Translations under genes and position numbers: made by a program | DNA from: Paralvinella palmiformis | Lineage: Eukaryota; Annelida; Polychaeta; Terebellida; Alvinellidae | Length of the DNA stretch: 64,000 bases | Assembly (NCBI GenBank): GCA_025642065.1 | Contig: JAODUP010000672.1 | Location: forward strand, 62,001 to 126,000 | Direction: 5' to 3' | Shown: positions 1 through 10,976 of the stretch, piece after piece | Numbering within the stretch: the first letter of the stretch is position 1 | Layout of the letters: each line of letters starts with the position of its first letter | The notes under the pieces: generated by a model | What the model was told of the DNA's origin: nothing | The model's input: the letters and a program-made list of their open reading frames with translations, nothing else | Databases searched by the model: none

Positions 1-339
1 CGGCAACCCTGTGACGTCATCAATGACAGCCTAGTGGCAACGCCTTTCCGCTGGACTATACGCTGATGCTGTAGAAAGAGTGATTCTGATGAATACGCAA
101 TCTCTCCCAAATCATGACATCGTTTTACACTCTCATTACAATTCCTTTGGCGATGGGGAAACGGCGAAGCATAGATTGGAATTCGGCCCTCTTTAGGACC
201 GCACTGCTCACATCCATGGTATGAGCAAAAGGTTAGAAAAGGTGCCCTAAATTTTCTGCTTCAAACTCCTCTAGTTAGGATACCGCGGCTGACGGAGATC
301 TCAACTGCTGGCCTAAATAAAGCAATCAAGGAAACAGTT

Positions 340-2490
340 CGTGGTATACAACCCTCACATTAGGCGCATGGAACGTGTGCACACTCACAGCTTATATATA
401 TAAAGAATTCCCTAAAATCTAGGAAATATCCAAGATCGAATGGAACAAAATGTTCATTTACTTTCGTTGTTGAAAAAACGTGCGATGGTCATTTCCCTTG
501 TAATGCGAGATTCCTCATAAACAGTCATAGTTTTCTAACCTAACATTGAGCTTCGGTCAATATCCGTTTGGTGTCGCAATCATAGCCTGATCGGTATATT
601 GGCTACTACTGCTAAGAACCTAAACAGAACATAAATCGCCCATTACGAACATTATATGCCACCTGCCCCATCGAAATGGAACGTCTTGGCTGCAGCCAAG
701 CTGTAGACACTGGCATTGGATAGACTTTCTCATCACCAATGGAAGAATAAAGATGTAAATGTGACCGAGGCAATGTGTGTCGTAGACTGTTGGATAGACC
801 ACAGGTTGTTTGTATCCCAACTCACCATCTTTATTCAACCCAAACGACGACTCCAAGGGAAGAAAGCAACGAAAATAGTTAACGTCGACAAACTTCAGCA
901 TTAACCAACCAGGGAGTTTTTTGTGAAGGACGTAGAAGGTCAACTAGAAGGCCCTAATTTGGCTTTCAGTGGCATTTAACCAAACTGGTATGCGGTGAAA
1001 GACGTAACTTATTCAACTTCCATGGAGAATCTTGGCCCTTCAGTGCGCAAACATCACGACTGGTTTGTTCATAATAACAAGGAAATCCAGGCTATTCTAG
1101 ATATAGAAGCACAGACTCCACAGAGCCTTTATAAATGACCAAGGATCTTAGACAAAGAAGGATGTCTACGACTTCACTCGGTGCAAGGTTCAGACAAAGC
1201 TAAGAGAAATGCAGAATGCTTGTTAAAGCAAAAAGGCAGGAGAGATGCAACATTAAAAACATCTACACTACTCACAGACAAGCCAGAGATACACAGATGG
1301 GCCGAACACTTTGACAGTGTACTAAATCTCACATATTAAGAAGGACGTGGTAACTTAGCTAACCCATGCAGGTGAAGATGGACATGTCTCTTCATTGTCA
1401 ACCCACTGATGCTGAGGTGGAAAATGCCATAGCTTTAAATTGCAATAAAGATACTTGTCAACTGATGCACCTTGAGCCAGTGCTGCTTTAGAAAAGGAGG
1501 TACCACCGACATGGTTGTCACAGCATGACAACTACAGGAGAAGTGCCAAGAACAACACCGCCACCTTTTTACATAGTTTCTTGATCTCACCAAGGCATTC
1601 GAAACGATTTGCTGCGAGATAATCTGGAAGATTATGGCTAAATATGGCATTCCCAAGAAGTTCATAGCCAGGTCATTTAAGTCAAACAGTGGCTATAGTT
1701 CTGGATGAGGAAGAGTCATCAGAAAACTTTCAAGTCACAAATGGCCTGAAACAAGGTTCCATTTCATGACGAAACAGACTCCATGATCATCCTCTACCGG
1801 AATGTTCACAACTTGTTTAATTTGAGGAGACTGCAAATGTGAACTAAAGTGAAGGAAGAGAAAATACGTAACTTTCTGTTTGCAGCGGAACATGGACAAC
1901 TTTTCGTTTGTCTGCAATGTTTTTAGACTCACTCACCATCAGCAGAAAGAAAACGGAGAGCACGTTTCACCCATCATCCCACACAATCTTCTCAGATCCA
2001 ACCATAATAGTCAAGGGTCAGAAGCTGCAAACCGTAGAAAAGTTCAAATATCTGGATAGAATCCTGTCCAGAAATGTGCTTATCGATGACAAGCCGATGC
2101 AACACTCGCCAAAAAGCAAACACAACTTTTGGAACAGTTCATAAGTATGTCTTAGAACGAGAAGGGGACTCAATCTCCAAATAAAGCTGAAAAACGGAGA
2201 CAGTCTATTATAGGAACGCAAGGAAGCCAAACAGATTGTATATCAATTGTTTGCACAGACTGTTAAGCATCATCTGGCAAGATGTGATCGCAGACACGGA
2301 GTTCCTTAAGCTTGCAAGGCTACTAAGCATTCTTACTCTACTGAAGAAACATTAACTTCGATGGGCTTACTATGTTGTCAGAATAGAGAAGAAATACTAG
2401 CAAAACATCTGCTATATGGATAACTGTGAGAGTGGAGGAAGCCTATTGGAGGTCAATGCGAACGTTACAAATCCTCCGTAAAACCAACAA
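340..2490 (+). pseudogene. Decayed RTE-like non-LTR retrotransposon (endonuclease + reverse transcriptase)
   Basis: Scattered frames on the + strand read as one heavily mutated LINE polyprotein. In order: an endonuclease start resembling TLGAWNVCTL near 350; a late-endonuclease stretch at 716-904 with DCWIDHRLFVSQ and QPKRRLQGKKATKIVNV, matching the usual 'DGWTDHRLVISK...QPRRRPQGK' segment; a linker near 1000-1090 with LGPSVRKHQDWF; WAEHFDSVLN near 1300; an RT fragment near 1585-1660 with DLTKAFETICCEIIWKIMAK; a late-RT stretch at 1908-2144 (LTISRKKTES, VEKFKYLDRILSRNVLIDD); and a C-terminal patch near 2345-2480. These are recalled family signatures, not search results. Many stops and frameshifts make it non-functional. 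RTE-like is my best clade call; another clade is possible. Confidence 0.72.
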
Positions 2491-3290
2491 CAAGTCGTGG
2501 AAAAAGTTTACTCGCAACCCGATATTTTAAGTAAATTTTGTTTGAAAACGTTGTCAAATGAACAAGGCAGTTTTTTTACTCGATAGTCGTGCATAAACAG
2601 TGCTGTTTGGAACTCGTACATATCCTTTATTTTGAGTATTCGAGATTTTTTAAACAACGGATCAGTGTGATTGTTAAAAAGGTTTTATTTATGATTCGAA
2701 GAACTCGTTTTTGAGGAATTTAAGTTTTATACGTCAAAGATTTATTTGCAGTACCCCATGCCAATAGTCTGTACGTAAGATGTGGCTGGATGATTGCATG
2801 TCTGTATTCGCTTTGTAAAAACTTCAGTAATATTTGAGTGTGATAAGAATAGTGATGTGTCGTCGGCAAATGATAGTATTTCGCTTGGTGTTGATTTAAA
2901 TGATTTTAAACTCTTAATTTTTTCCGGACAGCATGTAGTCATTACGACGACAAAACTATCACAAATACACGCATATAAAATCATTCTGACCAGTGATATT
3001 GCAATCATACGCGTGTACAAATAACTAGATCAATTTTGAGAACGAATATTATGATGTTCACAGACCGTGGCTGACTCAAAGTATCCAGTGATGGTCTAGA
3101 CAGCTGATTTAGATGAATAATTTTATCAAGGAGGCATCTGAACGCAGTTTGTTTTGTCCAATTTAGTTCCACCAGACATGATAATGTAAGCTGGAGGACG
3201 CCACCTTCCGCCTCGTCATCGCAACTGATAAAAGTGCGCATAGTGTTCAATCGGGTGAACATATTACTCACAATATCGAAGCTGCCATTT
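2491..3290. other. Intergenic stretch, nothing recognised
   Basis: AT-rich sequence between the LINE fossil and the first SINE. Short open frames occur on both strands, but none has family motifs, plausible splice sites or biased composition. I see no gene here. Confidence 0.5.
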
Positions 3291-3306
3291 ACATACCACT
3301 CTTTGG
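3291..3306. repeat. Target-site duplication, left copy
   Basis: acataccactctttgg, identical to 3467-3482; brackets the SINE. Confidence 0.9.
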
Positions 3307-3466
3307 GGGCGCCTCCGTGGTCTAGCGGTAGCGTGCTGGACCACAGATCACTATCACCCGTGTTCGAATCCCGGCGTGGGCATATCTGAAAGTTATTTCG
3401 TTTTTGGAAGTCGCTCGGCCCATTTAGCCTATCATGTGCACCAAAAAAAAAATCATCATCATCATC
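3307..3466 (+). mobile_element. Full-length tRNA-derived SINE with perfect 16-bp TSD
   Basis: The 5' head is tRNA-like, beginning GGGCGCCTCCGTGG, with an A-box-like TGGTCTAGCGGTAGC and a B-box-like GTTCGAATCCC. The body contains TCGCTCGGCCCATTTAGCCT and ATGTGCAC, shared by every copy in this window. The tail is A-rich followed by (ATC)n. The flanks are identical 16-bp direct repeats (acataccactctttgg) at 3291-3306 and 3467-3482. An undamaged TSD points to a fairly recent LINE-assisted insertion. The acceptor stem is poorly paired and the element continues into a non-tRNA body, so this is not a tRNA gene. Confidence 0.93.
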
Positions 3467-3482
3467 ACATACCACTCTTTGG
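3467..3482. repeat. Target-site duplication, right copy
   Basis: Identical 16-bp copy of 3291-3306 at the 3' end of the SINE tail. Confidence 0.9.
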
Positions 3483-4172
3483 CATTTGAGAGAAAGGGCA
3501 GTTGCTCAGATGTGGCATAAATGATGGCTTGTCACCAGATGTGCGCGTCACCTAGATGTCGGCAAGAAAGAAATTGTATGCAATGGCTGCCATATTTGTA
3601 TCAAACAAATGGATTCCAGAACGTTTCGACACAATATTAGACGACAAACGTCAACAGCGATCAACTTGGCAATAATCGAAATATACTATTAATTAATTAT
3701 ACGAAATTTAAACAAATTTCGGGAAAGAAATTAAAATCAGCGATCGTTCATTGTGCATACCATCGTCATTTTATTTATGTCAATGTAATACCATTAGTCG
3801 GTATTGTTGTCTGTTTTACGATGTCGTCTATAAATAAGCTTATCTTATCTTAACTTATCTTTTGACGATCACTTGGTCAGTAAAGTCAAAAAGTGGCTAG
3901 TCTCGTATAATAACATAGGTAATAATAATTCACATCTCACTCGCCAGATGTCAGTGTGGTAATACGGGGACACGGCAAAGATCGTATAGAAGATTCTACA
4001 CAGTCTTTGGACACGGTAAGCGAGAGATAAGACACATTTTGTCATCGGATGTTTGATGTTTTCTTCTGTTATCACATGAATCCAGCATAATCAGACAATT
4101 AATTAATAATAATTTTTTATATCAGATATCTCGTATTATTTACAAACGTGTCTTCTGATTCTACATTTACAG
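3483..4172. other. Intergenic; possible LINE 3' tail near 3770-3860
   Basis: No gene seen. At 3826-3861 a run of TTATC-type pentamers (aagcttatcttatcttaacttatct) follows GTCTATAAATAAG. That resembles the microsatellite tail of a non-LTR element, but no upstream coding sequence supports the idea. Confidence 0.3.
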
Positions 4173-4181
4173 CTTTGATTG

Positions 4182-4313
4182 CGCGGTTGGCCACATATCT
4201 AAAGCACCTGTGTTCAAACCCCGGCCGCGCTATATCAGAAGGGTGTTTCATATTTCACTTCGCCTCATTACCTTTAGAGGTCGCTCGGCCCATTTAGCCT
4301 ACCATGTGCACAA
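4182..4313 (+). mobile_element. 5'-truncated SINE of the same family
   Basis: Carries the B-box-like GTTCAAACCCC and the shared body (TTTCACTTCGCCTCATTACC, then TCGCTCGGCCCATTTAGCCT). The start is cut within the tRNA head. Short direct repeats (ctttgattg) at 4173-4181 and 4314-4322 are a plausible 9-bp TSD. Confidence 0.8.
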
Positions 4314-4322
4314 CTTTGATTG

Positions 4323-5272
4323 TACACAGGTAATAATCAACAGGGACGTGTATATTTTGCTGACTATTGCCTAATGGAGTCTAGCTGCACACTAATTCAG
4401 ATGTTCGACGAAGGTTACGATATTATTTCGTCCAAATCTGTCAAATCATCGTAATAGATTCTCGGGAGCATCAGCTAGGATACATGGAACCATTGTTGAA
4501 CAAAGACTGTACGACCGGCGGTATGACGTAAAGATGCTTATAATTTCATTATACAGTATAATATACGTACGGTCATTATAACATAGGCTGACTTACGATC
4601 GGATCAACTTATGACAGGTCAATGTCGTAACCAATCAAGGTCATAAGTCAACCACTACCTGTCAAGTTTTAAGCTTTCTCTGCCTTACCGAACCTGGTTC
4701 ACAATAACAAAATGTTCCCAGAAATGTACATAAAATCTTTAAGCCGTTTTGTAGAATTATTATATTTCTGTTGTCAGTGTTATGTTTAGGTGCACATACA
4801 CAAAAGTACAATGGTCATCTTAGAACGGTGCAACAGAACTGTTTATTCTCAACAAAGACTATTTATAACAAGACGTGTTACTTCGCGTTTTAACATGGGA
4901 CGCCATTTTGAATTCATGGAGCGCCAGGGCCCTAGCGACCGGAGGTAGATTGTCACGGACAGCTCCCTTCGTTAACAGAATGGCAGTGGTTCATTCTGCG
5001 CCGCTTTCGGCTGCAGTAACCGAAAAAGTATGCACAAATAAAGACATCCCCGAAAGGAAATGAAAGCTAGTGTAAAAATAAGCATAACAATTTGAAGGAG
5101 ACACCCCCCTACTTGACATAACCCAAACAGTAGACCCAAGCAGGATCTATCTAGATCTATATTTGTTTCAGACAAAATCAGATAATTTTTCCTAATTACA
5201 ATAATTATAAGTAGCTGAGTATTTACATGATCACCTGCATCCATATTTATTTTTAAACGTAAGCAATTGGTA

Positions 5273-5317
<45 letters not shown>

Positions 5318-7810
5318 ACATCTAATTATAATTTAAATGTTATGAAATTAATTATTAAATACCTCAACTAGTGGTAGAAACATTCATTTTGTTATTTTTT
5401 TCTATTGACAGAAGTAAAAGATGGGTTATTAATTGTTGTCGTTCAGATATATGATGAGGAAACTAATTGTATAATGTATGATATGCACTTCACTGAAACG
5501 GAATTCATGAACAAGACAAGAGATAAACTTATCTAGAATGCTATTCCAACTATTTTTGATGTACCAAATCCACCTCATGCATCCACTGAAATCAAAGAGG
5601 AAGGTATTAACAGATAGAAGACCTATACAGGAGACATGGCCAGCTGTGATGGTAATTAATATTTATAAATATTAATGGTGAAAATTAGTATTATAAATTT
5701 AATTAAATAAGAAACAAGGCACCAAACCCATGAAATTTTGTCAACCCATTTCATATCTTAATACAAAAAAAGGATTACCAGCACCTGAATTAGTACCTGA
5801 ATGTTCAGCTCATGTGCTTTAATTGGTATACTTCTTCTTCATAACTTAAATGCATATCAAATCAAATTCTTTAACCAACTTGAAAAAAAGGAAAACATGT
5901 GTTTACACATTGTGTATGCACTTGGTTCAAGTCATTATTTTACAAGGTATTGTTCTGTTTCAGTCCTTGAAGTTCTATGATGATGAGATACCATGTAAAC
6001 AGGCCAATCTCTTGGTTACAGATTACTGGTGTTATCTGTTACAATAGTTAACGCATGTGTCTATTACATCTCTGGGTATATTTTGTCTAACTTTAAATAG
6101 TTCACTGATCTGGACTAAATGTCATATTTTTGTAGTAGTGGTTGTTTAGAGCTGGAAGCAATTTGGATTATTCTGTCCATTTGATAACAAATGACTGATT
6201 GTAACTGTAGATGAACCCGTGGCACAAGAGATTTGATGCCGCATATTGTATGAAAGTATTAATTTCTCTATCTCTAACATGTTAACACAAACATAAACAT
6301 TGTTAATATTCTATGTATATTCTTTATTCTCAGCTGGGCAGGCCTATATTACATGGTCTATATTATTGAGGTGTAGACTTTAAATGAACTTATGATTTTT
6401 TAGTTAATATATGATAAACGGACATGATGAATATATGGTGAATTGTGTTATGGTTGCGTTATAATAGCTGTATATATCATTATATGTATATATCCAAATA
6501 AATAAAAATTTATGGACTATCATAAGCTGACATGATGAAAGTATGTTTGTATGCATTTACCTCATATATACCTAATTGATTTTAATTTTAAAAAACTTTG
6601 GAAATTACGCCTTCCACACACAAAGCTGTGAAATAACCTAAACCACGTTCAATTATTTTATGATCAGCTGTCAAGTGATCGCAAATTGTAGGCTATGAAT
6701 CAATTAAGTGACTGGACTGTGAAATCACTTAATTATTTATTTACAATTTCAGAGCTTCGTTTCCTTCGATATCATGTGTGCACAATTAGTGTTAATTAAT
6801 AAAAGAGTATGTGATAATGTAACATATAGTACTAGTATTGGCAATTCATTTCAACCATGCGCACACATGTACACAATCACATGTGTACAACCAGAGCTTT
6901 TGTTTATCTGAGAAATACCTCCGGTCGCTGGAGGCGCCACTGGTTCAAACTTCAACATGGCTGTATATTTAAGCCCTCTGTTCTCAAGATACATAGATTG
7001 ATGGGTACACTAATGACAGTCGGCCACTACAACATATGATTGTTCATAAGTAGCATACATTACAGTCAGCATTGTACTTACATAGTTGTGGTCATAATCA
7101 GGTACACGCATGCTGTTGTTTCGAAAAATTATGCATAACTCTCAGACAAATCGGTCAAACACCGTTCTTCTGTAATTTTTCAAGTGTATAATGTGTATAA
7201 ATACTGGGAAAAGTAGACATTCCTGTGAAGAAAGACCCATTATATGAGACTTGATGACTGGTTCAGTGTATATAGAGATTGTTAGGATTATTGGAGGTTA
7301 CTTGATTTGTTACTAGAAACACGAAAGTGTCACCAGTCATAATGTGACATATTTTTAATTATGTCACTAAAATATTTAATAAGCAGACTGATCATTTATT
7401 TAAAAATGCATACTTATGAAAAAGAAACAATGATGTTTAAAATATTTATTACCTCATGTAAATCTACATTAGTTACTCGAAAAGGCTGACCTTGAACAAA
7501 TATCTAGGTTGTTCTTTAATTAACCTATATGCAATTTTTAGGTAATCGATGTGTTTACTGTAATGTATTTTCATTAGTGTTCAGGCAGAAACCCTTCTGT
7601 CAGCCATCCGGCACCGTAAATGGCTTTTGATTAGGCTCAATCTAGAGAAACTACGCTCTGCTTCCGCAGATGTGACAGGCGGAGTACATCATAATACCAA
7701 TAAAATTCTAAAATAACTAAGCATTTCATCAAATTATCAGGTACCTCATTTTCTAATGACCTCCGAGTTAGCAGGCCGTCATGATATGGTTCAAATCCCT
7801 AGTTTGACCA
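4323..7810. other. Intergenic, no gene recognised
   Basis: Very AT-rich, with a (TA)n tract at about 5275-5315. Two G+C-richer patches (near 4905-4945 and, inverted, 6918-6950) share ACCTCCGGTCGCT-like sequence and may be pieces of one dispersed repeat. The open frames at 4875-5063 and 5850-6047 show no family signature. I see no supported gene in these 3.5 kb. Confidence 0.5.
5275..5315. repeat. (TA)n microsatellite
   Basis: Uninterrupted TA dinucleotide run of about 40 bp. Confidence 0.95.
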
Positions 7811-8356
7811 TTAAAGACATAGTCCACCTTCATTTGTAATTTTCAGGACTATTACAGCTATACTCACAAATATCATAAATCATGTCAAAATATGTAAACG
7901 ATCACCCACATATTAAATAATCCAGTTCAAATTGCTGATTAATGGACTTTTAATGGCCTGTGGGCGCCGCCATTTTGAAGCTATACAGAGACCGGAAGCT
8001 CTTGAATGCTGATATCAATTGAGCGTATCCGGTTGACCTGAAGTCTGTAGAGCCCATACAAAAGCATGGAAACAAGTGTGAGCAAAGAATTATTCCAGAA
8101 CTAAATGCTCAAGAGTAACTATAATCTATGTCAGTCTAGAGAGGGCTCATATGACGTCAGGGCATTTCAGTTTTATCTTCGATCCTTCGAATCTAGCTTC
8201 CAGTACAGCCGTAATGGCGGCCCTCCAGTAATTTAGATTGTTTCCCTATATCTGTGATATCAGGTATATTTCGTGATTATTATTGTGGAATTTTTGGTTA
8301 CTGTTCTAAGCATTACATATTTTAAAACTATTTTCTGAGGGTGGACTGTCCTTTAA
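7811..8356. mobile_element. TTAA-flanked MITE, copy A
   Basis: Bounded by TTAA at 7811 and 8353, with matching inverted ends: AAAGACATAGTCCACC on the left, and GGTGGACTGTCCTTT on the right, whose reverse complement is AAAGGACAGTCCACC. The interior (for example TGGGCGCCGCCATTTTGAA and the CCGTAATGGCGGCCCTCC region) is repeated in inverse orientation at 54436-55061. No coding capacity is seen. TTAA target sites suggest piggyBac-type mobilisation, but no transposase is present to confirm it. Confidence 0.82.
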
Positions 8357-8383
8357 AAGATTGTATTAGATTCGGCAAAGTAC

Positions 8384-8925
8384 TCACTGGCCAGAAGTTG
8401 TCTGCAGAAAATGGTTCTGCAACTCTTTCAGTAAGATATTTATAAAAGGAATGCCAATTGATTTCTTGTAAGAAAGAAGAGGTATGTCAACAGGTACATT
8501 CGACGTATATATTACACTGAACCCTTGGAACCCTTGCCATTTCCTCTTTAGTACATATATATGAAGGCAGCTGCTTTGCTTCGTTATACCATCTCTGGAA
8601 TTTTTCACCAATATCATCCTTCAAACATTGAATATCTGATTTTATATTGTCAATCATTGCGTATACCTCAAAGACGTTAAAATCTCTTCTTTCTAGTTTA
8701 GTTGAAAAACCTTTCCAATAATCCAAACTACTTTTTAATACTGTGAAGCCAACAATAACTCAAAAACTCTGCGGACTACTTTTCAAGCCACAAGCCGTAG
8801 ACGTGGTGTCACTTTCCCAATTCCAACGACTTTCATTAACCTCTGGACAAACATGTGGATAAACCATAGCATGAAGGCAAGTAAGCACGTTTTCAGAAAG
8901 CTCACCAAATGTGAATAAGAATGTC
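8384..8925 (-). pseudogene. hAT-type transposase fragment, broken
   Basis: On the - strand, consecutive frames read as the middle of a hAT-type transposase, of the kind also annotated as '52 kDa repressor of the inhibitor of the protein kinase-like'. Around 8925-8740: LHAMVYPHVCPEVNESRWNW, then TTSTACGLKSSPQSF. At 8726-8500: DYWKGFSTKLERRDFNVFEV, YAMIDNIKSDIQ and FQRWYNEAKQLP. After a frameshift: SNVPVDIPLL, then SIGIPFINILLKEL. At least one frameshift and one stop break it, and neither the N-terminal zinc finger nor the C-terminal dimerisation block is present. The family assignment rests on remembered motif order and is fairly secure; it is a fossil, not a gene. Confidence 0.7.
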
Positions 8926-9020
8926 TTTCAACCCTTTAAGTTTTTGGGGCCATATTGTTTGAGAGCAAGCTCCAGGAATGTTTTCCTCTTTAGAAAATTG
9001 TCAAAAAAGTACTTATTAAG

Positions 9021-9116
9021 TTATTATTTAACAGACAAATCACAATTATCCTTCATTTTATATTAAGTAACTTAATATAAATGACGTTTAATTGTGATTT
9101 ATCTGTTAAATAATAA
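9021..9116. repeat. 96-bp near-perfect palindrome
   Basis: Two arms of about 48 nt (9021-9068 and 9069-9116) are reverse complements with only a few mismatches and essentially no spacer. The outer parts pair as TTATTATTTAACAGA with TCTGTTAAATAATAA. It is AT-rich and has no coding potential. It could be a collapsed fold-back MITE or a recent inverted duplication. Confidence 0.85.
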
Positions 9117-9439
9117 TGCTATCAGACACACATAATACAATATTCAATGTGTGGTTATTTAAGAATAACAAATTCGCAGTACAACTACTAATTATGTCGC
9201 CAAACGATATATTGCATTCAAAGATGGAGGATAGACCAACATAAAATATTACTTGACATTCATGTTTATAATATATAAATACACTAATTCTGATATAATG
9301 ATAATCCACAATTGGTTCTAACCAAAATAGATCAAAAGTGAAACTTTAAAAAATTAAATCACAAAAATAGTACAAATATAAATCAAATGAAACATAATAA
9401 AAATCAAAATGCATGATTTTTTGGCAGTGATTTAAATCC

Positions 9440-9488
9440 TGATGTAATTCAATTATTTAAATCAAATGATTTAAATCAAACAACTCTG
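9440..9488. mobile_element. Probable hAT-like MITE end with GATTTAAATC palindromes
   Basis: Repeated GATTTAAATC/ATTTAAATCA motifs end in CAAACAACTCTG. The same arrangement occurs at about 48250-48276 (GATTTAAATCAAGCAACTCTG) and 46553-46575 (GATTTAAATCAACCAACCCT). The partner end of this copy could not be located. Confidence 0.45.
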
Positions 9489-9641
9489 ACTCCCTTAGTT
9501 GTAAACGGTGGGGCAGGATGTTAATTTTACCCAATCGTTAAATGGATCACACTGGAAATAATGGTATTCATGGTTTAATTAATCGGAATATCAAACTACG
9601 GACTATAAGGCTGAGCCTGTTGGGTATTCCACTCTTCATGC

Positions 9642-10025
9642 CTATGGTGCCCCATATTTTAGTGCCTGCCACTGTTTATCAAACCTAGATTTAAACATAT
9701 TGAGGGTAGTGGCCGCTACTGTTCCTTCGGAGAGTGAATTCCAGTCTTGGACTATTTTTTGGCGGAACACGTTCTTGCGAATTTCAAGCCTACTGTGACG
9801 CATGAGTAACTTGTCCTTGTGCCCCCTGGTACACCTTCCTTCCGCTCTAAAAAAGAATATCTCAGGATCAAGCCAATCCAACCCATTCGTGATCTTGAAC
9901 ACTTGGATCATATTTCCACGGCGACGTCTAAAATCCAGTGATGGTAATTTAAGGGCTTGTAGCCTTTCCTCATATGATAGATGTCTAGAGGACTTTGCAG
10001 TTATCTACATTAAACTTCATCTGCC
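9642..10025 (-). pseudogene. C-terminal fragment of a CR1/Jockey-type LINE reverse transcriptase
   Basis: The - strand frame 9911-9642 (89 codons) reads as the conserved tail of LINE ORF2: MIQVFKITNGLDWLDPEIFF, CTRGHKDKL, SRLEIRKNVF and VQDWNSLSEG. Just upstream on the same strand are HLSYEERLQALKLPSLDFRR and, in another frame, KWQMKFNVDNCKVL. In intact relatives those two blocks lie roughly 100 residues apart, so an internal deletion has joined them. Fragment of a dead element. Confidence 0.78.
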
Positions 10026-10790
10026 ACTTACTTGATCCATTCATGTTTTAGACCATTCTGTTCCGTGATTTATAATCACGAAATGAAACAAACTGATTAA
10101 CTATCCGTTATTATACTTTTACTGTATCGTCCAATATTAATCAATTAATTGTCTCGGTCGCATTCCGCTGTTGACCAAAATGAAACACACAAAATTAATT
10201 TATTCTTTAGGCATTATGATATTCCAGGGTGTGAAATTTAAGATCACTAGTATATTTGATTCGAGTTAAATATTTGAATAAAAAATGTTATCCATGTTCC
10301 TGATTAATACTTGTACGTATTAATATTTGTTTAAGTATTCCAAACGTTTTTATTGCGAAAGTTGTACATATTAAGCACACCCTTAGATAATGCAAGGTTA
10401 ATTTCACATAAAATATGTCTATAATTGCGTACGCGCGCGTGTTATCTGTACGTTTTATTAAAGTGTTGACTTTTCAGCATTTTATTAATTTTGGCTTTGA
10501 GTTAAGAGTTACTTAATTTATAGTTTGTTTTTGTTATAACTATATCTACACCATGTTTAATAAAAACAAAATACGAATGCATTTCTGCGAACGTTTCTGA
10601 TCTGTGCGGTAATTAGTCCTCCCCACATCCTGTTCCTGCTGCTTATTTGCGCAATGCCGAACTCGTGGAAGTCATGTTGCATGTGTTTGGGAGAGTCCTT
10701 GTTTTTCTGAATAATACCTGTTTAAGGACTAGATGTAGCAATATAGATTCGACGTAGTTTTTGATTCGAAGCTGGTAGGAAATCTGAACC
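10026..10790. promoter_or_regulatory. Upstream region / presumed promoter and 5' UTR of CDV3 homologue
   Basis: AT-rich, with a small CpG-bearing patch (acgcgcgcgtg near 10430-10441) and a less AT-rich stretch at about 10595-10650. No TATA box or initiator can be called with confidence. Transcription presumably starts in the last few hundred bases before the ATG at 10791. No other feature is seen. Confidence 0.35.
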
Positions 10791-10976
10791 ATGGAGGACT
10801 CGGAACTAGACGATTTTTTCGCGAAAAAAGACAAAAGCAAAAAGAAAACCAAAGCGGCAAAGTTCACATCTAGTGACATTTTAGCTAAACAGAGTGAAAA
10901 GCCGAAAAAGACCGTGAAAAAGAAGAAAGAAAAGGAAAAATCAAACCAGTCTGGTTCCACAAAAACTGTGAAAAAG
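10791..10976 (+). CDS. CDV3: CDV3 exon 1 (residues 1-62)
   Basis: Encodes the MEDSELDDFFAKKDK start and a long Lys/Glu-rich basic tract with (K)4-type clusters. Ends ...KTVKK before the donor gtctgg at 10977. Phase 0. Confidence 0.9.

Noticed and set aside
3307..3380. Functional tRNA gene at the SINE head
   Set aside because: A- and B-box sequences are present, but the acceptor stem does not pair well and the unit continues into the SINE body with a TSD at its far end.
3005..3475. 156-codon antisense frame
   Set aside because: Runs straight through the antisense of a young SINE; no domain outside it.
4875..5063. 62-codon frame in a G+C-richer patch, considered as a first exon
   Set aside because: Related sequence occurs inverted near 6918-6950, so it looks like part of a dispersed repeat; no partner exon found.
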